This document shows, one piece after another, positions 36,001 through 45,700 of a DNA stretch of 64,000 bases. Source of the stretch: Proales similis. Lineage: Eukaryota; Rotifera; Eurotatoria; Ploima; Proalidae. The stretch lies in NCBI GenBank assembly GCA_019059635.1, contig JAGVRJ010000004.1, forward strand, positions 682,001-746,000, given 5' to 3'. Both the position numbers and the translations under genes were made by a program. The notes beneath the pieces were generated by a model. The model saw nothing but the letters and a program-made list of their open reading frames with translations. It was not told where the DNA came from and ran no database searches. Position 1 is the first letter of the stretch. Each line of letters starts with the position of its first letter.

Positions 36001-39000
36001 AACTCAAGAAAATGAAACAGCAAACGAACACTGAGACCGTAAACAAAAATCAAACATCAAGTGATTATTAGTAAAAATCGTTTTGTTCAAGTTGAGTAAA
36101 ACCGCACGCCGACAATATGCAAACATTTATGATCTTTTACCAAATTCAATCGAACGAGATGGCGTAAGGATGCCATCTGAGGGATTGAAGCGCATGTTAT
36201 AAAAGCCAATTTCGGAAGCGAATGGAAAAGAGTAAAGAAGCGAAGCGCGACCGGCCACAAATCACCAACCTGAGAGCCTCGTCGACGAGCGTGATTTAAG
36301 TATGCTCGGACTCGATGAGTTCACTTCCTTTTCATTCGAATCGACTTCATCGGCGCCGTTTTCAATAAACCTGACCGAACTGGCACTGGTGATTCGCTGC
36401 TGGTTCTTCCTTTTTGTCTCTTGAAATTCCTCATGTTCTTTACGACAGCCAAATCGAGAAAAGAGACTACTGACGGTGGGAAATTTAATCTCACCTTTGC
36501 GAGCCTCTTGTTTATTAAGGCTGTCAAGAAGAGAATGCTGCTCAGGGCTTAGCGTTGAGCTTATGTTGGGATATGGATCGTCCCAAGGGATGACATCATT
36601 CTGCTTTGCTCTTCGCACAACGTTCTTGCGTCCTACTGATGTCAGGCTCATTGTCTCAAACACAAACTGCTTGAGTGCACGATCCACATCTTTCAACGTC
36701 AACACGATTAAATCTTGATCCGCAAACGAGCTTTAAATTTAAGAAAGGACTCAACCTGCATTGGAAATTTCCGGCGTCGAACAAAAATGGAGCAGCTCTT
36801 GCAGTCTGGCCGCTCTCTCTCTGGCCAATTTGGCTGGTACGCGAGGCAGACCGGTGAACACCGTCCAAAGAGAACGACTGAGCATTTCATATTCAACTTG
36901 AATGGGATCAAACGGAAGTTCGGGCGCTAGTTTGTTGCGTTTTTGACTGACGTCTTCTAAAACGCCTTTGAGTCTGAATGCAATCTGATCATTGAAATTT
37001 GCCAAGTATGGCGATTGCCCGTTGGTTGATACGTGACGCCTCACACTCTGTGTCTTATCCGTTGCTGGCATTAAGAACTCGATTTTCTATTCCGGAAATT
37101 TGAACTAACGCCAGCTCATGACAAAGAGCAATTGGAAAAATTTACTTTTCTTTCAATTTCATTCAATGCCAGACTCTCAACTAGACTGCTGAAGTACTGC
37201 GATATTTGCGGATTCAGGCTGGTGAGCTGATCGTTGGATGCTTCAGTCTTCTCTTCTTGGTCTGATGCGACAGGAGCGGTATTCACCACGACCTTTCAAT
37301 TATTATTTCATTTTTTATGAGAAATCAAGTTGCAGACGTGAAACTGAAATCAAAATTCTCACCTGCTCCATCATGCAATGCATTATTATCGGAATACTGA
37401 CGTACTCTGCTGGCAGAGACTCGACCAGGCTCTGATAGAGTCGGGTGTCGGCCAATTGTTCGCCATCAGTTTTGCTTAATTCAGGAGTCTTGCGATTCGT
37501 CGCGACAGCTAGTTCAGGTATTTCGAATAACTTCAAATTGTTCATGTAATAGCCGTATTGTCTTTTTTGAACAACCAGGTTGTAGATTTTGTCTGCTAGT
37601 TCATTGAATAGCGAATCGGAGAATTTCACCTTATTTTGCGAACACTTAATCTAAATAGACGCTTTTAGACGGGTTTCGTGCCTTACTCTATTGTCGGTCT
37701 CGAACCAGCTCTTCATTCTGGGCTCATGCCGCAAGTTGAACTTGATTCGTGCCATGTGCTGTAAACTCGAATCGTCGTCTGGTCTCTCAAGCATTCCGTT
37801 CAACTCGAACCAATATTTCTGCAGCTCTTCCTTGATCATGTTCAAATTGATTTGACGCTCCAGAAACACTGTTGAAAATTGAAAATGAGCAAAAGCAAGT
37901 CGAAAGACACAATCTTGATTGCAAACCTTCTGAATTGCTTCGAGACGATTCGGCTCCGTCTGTTTATTTTTGATTCAGATAAGATCAAGTGAAATGCTAC
38001 TCGCAAGTTCTTCAATTTACTTGATATTTTGAGATTTGCTCGAAGAGCAGCCTCTTTCTGTTGCCTTTCTTCTATCTCCGACATGAATCCTCGCACAAGG
38101 TCATAATTGACAGACTTAAACTTGACCAGACCGTCAATTTGAACGTTGCATTCATCGAGCTGTTTCAAAAGTCCGGCCGTGTAGAATCCAGACAGGATTA
38201 TGTAGAGATTGGGCCCATCCATTGGCTCGTCGTCTGAATGGATAGAAAATTTTAGAAATAAAAACAATCAAAAAAACGAGCGCGAGTAGAACTTGCCGAT
38301 GTATTTCTCTTCGTCTTCGATTTCTTCCTTTCTCTTGAGCTGAGTCTGCTTATCGATGTCGGGCAATGTGTTGGCGTTCGCTACAGCGGCCCCTTTCTTC
38401 ACTTTGGCAGGACTCTTGTTGCCAGCTGGAGATTTCTCTCTCTTTGACTTCGTCTCGGCTGGCTTTGTGTCTACTTTTCGCGACTGAGCATCATCATTTC
38501 AGTTTAATTCAGTCTCACCAATTCACATCAGTTCGTTCATATCTACCCCCATTGATTTGAGACGCTCTTTTTCCAGACTCTTGAAATGCATCAGACACCC
38601 TTTGATCAATTGAGCCTGCAAGTTGTCAGGCAGCGGCTCTTTATTGTCCAAGAGTGGCTTGGCCGTTTCCATCAAAGAGACCACGGCGGTCGGCAAACTC
38701 GCCGCACCTTTCTTGGCGTTTGCATTTTTCTTCCCACCATGCTCGTTTATCTTTACACACTAAGTTAACTTGCGTTCTGTCAGGTCGAGGTAGAAATCAG
38801 CTTACCAGGCTGATCAAATCGTTTTGCGAAAACCAGATGAAACGGCGCCGTTCTCCTTTCTTTACGCATTTTTCAAGCAGTTCTAGATAGAGCTCGTCGA
38901 ACTCGTTGCAAGGAGCGACCATGATCACCATCGTTTTCCACTCATCCTCAAAACCGAACAAAAGTGAAACATTGAACTCACACTGCGTTTGTAAAGCAAT

Positions 39001-39105
39001 TACTTCGACAAGACTTGCAGATAGAAGCGATTGGTCCTGTTGAGCATTGTCCGGCTTTTTAGGACTTTTCGAACGAGCCGACGCCTTTCGAGTTTTGGGT
39101 CCCAT
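30041..39105 (-). CDS. SPAG17: SPAG17 (PF6), central-pair projection protein of motile cilia
   Basis: A large multi-exon gene from ATG at 39105 (MGPKTRKASARSKSPKK) to the stop at 30041. The N-terminal exons give a segment with DEWKTMVIMVAPCNEF and SFSQNDLISL-like helical repeats, then a Lys/Ser-rich stretch and DGPNLYIILSGFYTAGLLKQL, matching the start of SPAG17. The middle has Lys-rich disordered blocks (about 35,700-34,000). The C-terminal half shows typical SPAG17 repeats such as IRSDGTVIRFLNENC, HPNGTIYRK and VEYADGTRITSF, then MEYRQLIEYKKLDDDLR and a last exon with RDLFHNLEITTETDLI. SPAG17 is a scaffold of the C1a projection of the axoneme and is needed for ciliary beat. I estimate a protein near or above 2,000 residues, like the vertebrate one. 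Exon borders were not all resolved. Confidence 0.85.
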
Positions 39106-39673
39106 CGAGCTTGTACTCGCCTGCTTATTCTCAAAAATGAAGATTTCGATCAGAATTAGCTAGTTTGACAAATTCTTATTTTTCATTCGTTCTATTTTTA
39201 TTCGGCAATAATTGTCCGTTTTCTTTTCAATGCAATTGTACAATTTCGCTGCGCTGCTTGGGTAAAAACTTTGTTTCTATGGTTACAGTTGAAGTCGGTA
39301 ACCAGCCAAGCAGCTATTATTATGCATTTTGCCCGCCGTTTAATTTGAAATGTCTGATCTTGGTTGCTCACGCTTTATTTAAAATCATCATGTTCAATCG
39401 TCGTGGGTTACAGTACATTTCAGCAACAAATTGACTGATCCAGAGCAATTATCCTCTGCCATGGTTCGAATAAATTCCGTTTGCAAAGAAATTTCTTTTT
39501 TACAGAAAATCGATCATACTACGATGATAATGTTTAGTCATGATTTCATGAAGAATATGACTAATGTGATATAGAAGATAAAGATAAAATGCGAGTTAGA
39601 CGGAGGAAATCGAATGAGAAATTTTGTTTAAATGCGACTGCACACCGAGTGAAGCATAATTTTTCATTTTAAC
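39106..39673. other. Divergent intergenic region, SPAG17 / ATXN3
   Basis: About 570 AT-rich bases between head-to-head starts. An 89-codon plus-strand ORF at 39165-39434 has biased, Phe-rich composition and no family signal; I do not call it. Confidence 0.5.
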
Positions 39674-40525
39674 ATGGAGTTTATATTTCATGAAAAGCAG
39701 CAAGGCTCTCTATGCGCACAGCATTGTCTAAATTCTCTTCTTCAAGGCGATTACTACTCGCCAGTTGAATTGGCATCTATCGCGCAAACTTTGGATGAGC
39801 TAGAAGCTCAAGTGAACCGTGGCCAGACCAATTCGGATTCCAACAACCTTGACGATACCGGTCACTTTAGCATTCAAGTTATTCAAGAAGCTCTCAGATC
39901 ATGGAACCTTGAGCTCATCCCCTTCAACAGTCAACGCCAGCAGGCCAGAGAGGCCAGAGAGGACCCGGTCGCACAGAATGCTTATATTTGTAATTATAAT
40001 GAGCACTGGTTCACTGTTAGGAAGTTGGCCGGCAACTGGTTCAATTTAAATTCGATGTTGAATTCGCCTCACTTCATCACAGACATGCACTTGTCAGTGC
40101 TTCTTGCCCAACTTCAGCAAGAAGGCTATTCGATATTCATAGTTAGCGGAGACTTGCCCCAGTGCCAAGCAGAGATTCATTTACTTGAGCATCCGCTGGA
40201 TGCTAGGAGAGTCTTAGCCAGTCAGATCGCTGATCGAGTCGACAGCCAATCAGACGGCGAAGAAGCAAGCCAGGGCGGGTTCGATGAAGAAGAGCTTAAG
40301 AGGGCGATTAGAATGAGCATGATCGAGAACGACATGGACATCCCGCATGGAATCAACTCGCCTCCATGTCCAAGTCTAGCACATGAGTCGAACGTACAAG
40401 ATGAAGACCTTCAGCGGGCAATTCAAATGAGCCTGCAAGGTTCAGAAGGTGCCAGCTCTAGCTTGAGACCTCTCAGTGAAGAAGAACTGCGACAAAAACG
40501 TCTGAGCAAATTTGCCCCAAAATAA
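39674..40525 (+). CDS. ATXN3: Ataxin-3 (Josephin-domain deubiquitinase)
   Basis: Intronless, 283 residues, starting MEFIFHEKQQGSLCAQHCLN. The Josephin catalytic set is complete: Gln9, Cys14, His111 (CNYNEHWFTVRKL) and Asn126 (NWFNLNS), with the same His-Asn spacing as human ataxin-3. Two ubiquitin-interacting motifs follow: EEELKRAIRMSMIEN (about 205-219) and DEDLQRAIQMSLQGS (about 243-257). There is no polyglutamine tract. The protein trims ubiquitin chains in protein quality control. A lack of introns among intron-bearing neighbours hints at a retrocopy origin, but the reading frame and active site are intact. Confidence 0.95.
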   Translation: MEFIFHEKQQGSLCAQHCLNSLLQGDYYSPVELASIAQTLDELEAQVNRGQTNSDSNNLDDTGHFSIQVIQEALRSWNLELIPFNSQRQQAREAREDPVAQNAYICNYNEHWFTVRKLAGNWFNLNSMLNSPHFITDMHLSVLLAQLQQEGYSIFIVSGDLPQCQAEIHLLEHPLDARRVLASQIADRVDSQSDGEEASQGGFDEEELKRAIRMSMIENDMDIPHGINSPPCPSLAHESNVQDEDLQRAIQMSLQGSEGASSSLRPLSEEELRQKRLSKFAPK

Positions 40526-40799
40526 CTGACATGAAGCAATTTTCACTCGGCTCTGTTAAAAACGCGCCTTTTTTTCTCTTCTCTCTTTCTATTCTGTTTT
40601 ATTTTAGTCTCCTTTTTTGGTTATAAAGACTTGGTCATTTGAGAGAAAAAAAAATAGAATTTTGAAGCAAAAACAATAAACAGCACAAATTGAACCTGGA
40701 TTTGCACGATTGATTCAGAAGAAATTCAAAAGCAATTTTGATGATCGCCTCCGCCATAGAATGGTCAGATACGAATAAGATTTTGAACAATTTCATGGA

Positions 40800-41813
40800 A
40801 TGGCTGTGAACACGCCGGTCTGCTTGATGCTTCCACTTCATGGCCTGAGCCAGATGAGCGAGGAAGGCGAAGAAAAGTCCATTGACCTATCACAATACTT
40901 GGCTCAACTCAAGAAGCGAGAATCGAGCAAAAGTTTAATCTTGCTGGGCGAAGACAACTTGTCCGTGATTAGACCTAGCTGAATTAATTTTACTGATTGA
41001 GCAACTAATCAATTTTTGAAGTTGCCGTACTTCGCTTCTATTCCAAGCGTGTCTGTCGGCCGTCAATGGCACCGGTCGTGAGGCTTGGTTCATCAGCAAA
41101 GAGCCTCTCAGCTCTCTTCCAATCAGTGTTCATAATATGCCGATTGCACAACCTGAATACCTCAAACTGGTCAAATTCAAGTAAATGCTTTCTTCATTTT
41201 TTAATATTTAAAAAGAACTTCGACTCAAAAGTGATCAAGATATTTTAAATCCAAATCGGACCTGATCGAATTGTTTTCTTCAATTCACATTCAAGTTAAA
41301 CTGCCGAGTTTGATTGTAATCGACAACGTGCAAAGGTACACCGATCATGACGAACAGCAAGAAGCGGAGAATCTGCACGACATTGCGGCCATATTCGCCC
41401 ACTTGAGGAGTGCCCTCGAGTTCATCAATCACAAGCAGTAGCTAATTGACTTCTCTCCCTCAAAAGCAGCTATGAGTAGATTTATTGCGTAAATTCAAAT
41501 AACCAGGGCATGTGTCTGCATAGTTTCGAGTCTGCCATTCGAGGCCGATCATTGGCTGGGCGATTTCTTTGAAACAGCCGCTTTCATGAAACGTAGGCTA
41601 CTTTGAACTTGAGAATGCTTCTTAGTTGATACTAATTTCATGTTGCTCGACAATGAATTGCTTTTCAAAGCGATTGTTAAACAAAGTTTGCAAGAGATAA
41701 AGATAAGAGAGGAGGGCAGAGGCGAGGAAACGTCTATTCTATTCTCAATGGAAGCCAACCAAATACATTTAGCTGAATTAAAGGTACTAAAGCAAAGTGC
41801 TAGAGTGAAATAA
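40800..41813 (+). CDS. SWSAP1: SWSAP1-like RecA-fold protein with degenerate Walker A
   Basis: Five exons (40800-40960, 41022-41180, 41240-41437, 41507-41592, 41626-41813) give 263 residues with all joins in phase. The first junction reads SLILLGEDNFCRTSLLFQ, which lines up without gaps to the Walker A region LLGTPGSGKTALLF of SWSAP1. Then come REAWFISKEPL, PSLIVIDNVQRYTD (Walker B-like), ACVCIVSSLPFE and a C-terminal strand ETSILFSMEANQIHL. SWSAP1 partners SWS1 (ZSWIM7) to help load RAD51 in homologous recombination. Here the P-loop G-K-T is C-R-T, so ATP binding is doubtful. The first donor is weak (TT/GTCCGT) and the last intron is only 33 nt. Homology is by eye and moderate. Confidence 0.62.
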
Positions 41814-41929
41814 ATTGCACATTTTAAACTGCTCTAGCTACATGCTTGTACTGGCGGCGTGAATTCCGCTTCTCTAAAGCTCCAGATCACATTCACGGGC
41901 GCTGACTTGGGATTAAGAGAAATTTAGAC

Positions 41930-42578
41930 ATGTCTACTTTGCAGGCAATCGGTTTAACTATTCTGCCCAATCTCGGAGGTTTTGGAGGCGCTTTCATCAC
42001 TGGGAGCCAAAGAGACTGGTATGAGGTAGGCATCGTCTGATAAACGGTTTGAATAAACGAATTGGCATTTTTTTCGACTCAGCGGCTAGCCAAGCCAAAA
42101 TGGCGCCCACCCAGTTGGGTTTTCGGACCGGTAATGGCTTTTATTTGGTTGAGAATGAGCAAACTTTGACTTCAATGGCTTCAGGTGTGGACCACACTTT
42201 ATTCCTCAATGGGCTACGCGTCATATTTGATAGTCCGCGACGGAGTGGGGCCCCAAAAGAACCTTGCGCTCGCTCTGTATGGTTCGCAACTTGCCTTGAA
42301 CTGGGCATGGACACCAATCTTTTTCGGAATGCATCGAATGGGCTTGGTGATCTTAGTTGTAGCTTCTGTGGCTCTTCTAGCTGCTTATTTTGCTCGATTC
42401 AAAGGCATCAGTGGAAATAGTGGCCTTGTTGGCTAATGTGGTGGCCTGCGCTGCGGCGTTTTATCCCATCAACAAAACCGCCTCTTACATGATGATTCCG
42501 TACATCGCTTGGCTCTCGCTGGCCAGTCTGCTCAATTTTAGCATCTGGCGCTTGAACAAGGACAGGAAACAAGATTAA
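41930..42578 (+). CDS. TSPO: TSPO, mitochondrial translocator protein (TspO/MBR)
   Basis: Exons 41930-42025, 42083-42130, 42185-42346 and 42405-42578 give 159 residues, close to the usual size of about 169. Five membrane helices are present with the family marks: [59 protein letters not shown] and the final [22 protein letters not shown] sits in the outer mitochondrial membrane and binds cholesterol and porphyrins. The C-terminal cholesterol motif normally has LN-Tyr-x-x-W-R; here the Tyr is Phe. The start lies 116 nt after the SWSAP1-like stop, on the same strand. Confidence 0.93.
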
Positions 42579-42710
42579 AGCTTTGCGCAGAAAACTTTCG
42601 ACCTAAGGCTTGACAGGCTTTTTTAGAGTGAGCTCGCAAAAGAGAGATAATTTCTTTATTATTTGAAATAAAAATCAATGTCATGCAAAAATCCGTCGGA
42701 TCGGAAGCAT

Positions 42711-45700
42711 TTAAACGAGCTGGCCACAATTCTGAATGGTCACCTGTTGCGTAGGTTTACCAGCTTTGGTGCCTACCGCCTCCATCTTCTTCACCACATC
42801 TAAGCCTTCGATCACGTGACCGAACACCACATGAACGTTGTCTAGCCAGTCTGTTTTTTCAGTAGTGATGAAGAATTGCGAGCCGTTTGTGTTTGGGCCC
42901 GAGTTGGCCATCGACAACGTTCCTTTTTTTATTTGAACATTTTAGTCTTCTCTGAAATTAAGCAAAGAGCTTGAGAATCAGACCAATACCAACCTGGTCC
43001 TGTGTGTTTGAGAACAAAGTTTTCGTCGTTGAAATGACGTCCGTAGATACTTTTGCCGCCTGTACCGTCTCCTTTGGTAAAGTCTCCGCCCTGGCACATG
43101 AACTGGGGAATGATGCGATGGAAACTGCTTCCTTTGAAGCCGAATCCCTTCTCATGGCAGCAAAGTTGCCGAAAGTTCTCGGCCGTCATCGGAACCACAT
43201 CAGCTCTCAATTCGATTATAATTCGGCCAGCATCTCGATTGGCAATTTTTATGTCGAAATAGACTCGCGGATTGTTCTTGAACACCTTGGCTGGCAAGCT
43301 CTCAGTGATTGTGACCTTCTGCTCCATGAGCTTCTTCTTTTCTGCCAGCGCCTTGGTCTGTTCGTCGGCTTCATCGAGCTCTTCTTCGTTTTGAGCTGAT
43401 TTCAGCTCTTCAACTTTGCCTGCGTACTCTCTAAGCCAAGCGTCGTCCGCCCATACTTGAAAGTGACAAAGAAAATTAAATTAAATCGAGTCGAAGATAC
43501 GCCTCAAGCACTCTGGATCAAAAGAGCGCCCCGTCGACTAGGAGTGATCTGGTATCGATCATTCAATCAATAGCAGATAGGAGAGCAAAAACTATGCAGG
43601 AAGCCGGGCGCGGGAATCCGCACCGCTTAAACAATTATGCCATGTGATTTGATACGTGCGCTTAATTAAGCTGCCTATTGGCTCTGCGCGCACGCATCAG
43701 AGCATTTAAGGACTGCAAGTCTAAATTAGATAACCTGGCTTGTCAAATGGCTAATCACTTTAATTATTGTGTAATATGCGCCGATGAGCACATTTTTAGG
43801 TTTGAATAAATAAAAGAGTTCTCGACCCAGCTTTCTCTCTCTCTCTCTCTTTCTCTCTGCTCTCGCTGCTGCTGCTGCTGCTGCTCTCGTTTTAGACGAC
43901 CGCCTCTGCTTACAAATCTCACGCCTTCACTTAAATTGGAGTCAGTCTAATTTCGTAGAGAACCAAGTGGGCAGTGACAAAAAGGCAAGAGGGAGACAGA
44001 GAAAAAAAGAGAGAAAATAGGAGAGAGAATGGATTTGAGTGAAATGCATTTAAATTGCTCAAATATACCCACAGACACGCACACGCTTACATCTTAAATA
44101 CACGCTGATTGATCTGATCCGATTGATATTTATAAAGAAACTTTTTTTATTTTTCAAATTTCAGAGGCAAACCGAGCGAGACAGAGAGAGAGAGACAATA
44201 AAAGTCGCCAAGATATCGCCGATATCCAAGAACCAAGCCCTTACAGATATCGCCGTCTAATGTCTCCATATCAAACGACGAGAGTGGAGTTGAGCACCAG
44301 AGCGGAGATGACCAGCAGAACATTTTGGTGGAAAGGGCTTCCCAGAGCTCAAAAACCGATTATAGTTAGAGAAGTGTACAGAAATCATTCAAGGATTGGA
44401 CTCTGCCGCACAATTGAGCAAGAGAAGCAGATTGAACGTCGACTCGGCGCCTATGAGCGTTCAACAAGCAGCTCGAGCTCGAACTTTAGCCAAACAAGTT
44501 CGATTCAGACGAGCGGCGACAGCAGCGGCCTAAATTCCGCTGGTTCCAAGTTGATAATTACCGAGAGAATTTCTCCATCGATCTCAAGCTCAAGTGGCTC
44601 AGTTTCGCCTGACTCCACTCTGCATTCATTGTACGAAAACATAAACGATCTAATGGACGACGAGCTGAGCGAAGATGATGTCGAGTTTCTCCTACATAAC
44701 ACAGGCTTTGATCAGCAGCAGATTGAGAAATGGCACACCGAGTTCATACAAAAGTGTCCGAGCGGCTCGATTTCTTTCGAACAGTTCAAAGTCTATTATG
44801 GCACTTTGCTGCCGAGCAGAGTGACTGAGAGGAGCCGTGATCAGCTCGTAACCAAATTGTTCCATTTATTTGACATCGACGGAGACCACCAGCTAAACTT
44901 CAGCGAGTTTCTTATCTCATTCTGGATTCGGTGCCGAGCGCCGATAAAAGAAAAATTCATGTGGATCTTCAACATGTATGATCTTGATCGAAACGGCTAC
45001 TTGAGCCAGATTGAGCTTAAGAACGCACTGAGCATTGCGCTCGACCCGAAGGAGCTCGACAAACTGATCGCGCTTTTGGACTCGTTTGGACTTGAGCTGG
45101 ACGAGAGCGTAGACTCGTGGATAACTCGATATCTTAGAGAGGCGAGTTCGACATGCGAAACGAGCCGGGCCAATAAGCTGATCGAAGGCAAGCTCGATCT
45201 GATCGTTCTCATGCTAGACAAATTGAGTCGGGAGGAGCGCTCGAGTCTAGAAACGGAATCGCTTCGGTCTGATTCGACTTTCTCACTGCGAAGTCAACTG
45301 GGCCACTCGTTCAACTCAGACACATTTGGCTCTGACTCGGTCGACTGGCGCAGTCAGCTGCGGAGAGTGCAAATCACACGCGAAGTGTTCATAGGTCTGT
45401 GCGAAAAGCTGCCGCCTCTGCGCAAGCTCATACTGCCGATTCCCAGCTTTTATGAAGCTGACTAGGAAGTAAAAATAAACATGAATGAAAAGCGCAGCCA
45501 GGTCGCTTAATAAACTCTCAAAATTCTTTATGGCTTTATTTACGCCATCTGATCCGTCTGATCCGTTTTAGTGCGCTAATAAATTGAAAAATTTCCGTGT
45601 GCGCTGAGCACTAGTGACAGTTGGCGAATTATGCACCAGGAAGAGAGGTGAATGCTCGATGGCAAATAATCCGTATTGAAGTGCTTATCTGCGCTCATCA

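Noticed and set aside
39165-39434. 89-codon ORF between SPAG17 and ATXN3
   Set aside because: AT-driven, Phe/Cys-rich, no motif and located in a divergent promoter.
39674-40525. ATXN3 as a processed pseudogene because it lacks introns
   Set aside because: Frame, catalytic Cys/His/Asn and both ubiquitin-interacting motifs are intact, and no poly-A tract or target-site duplication was seen.
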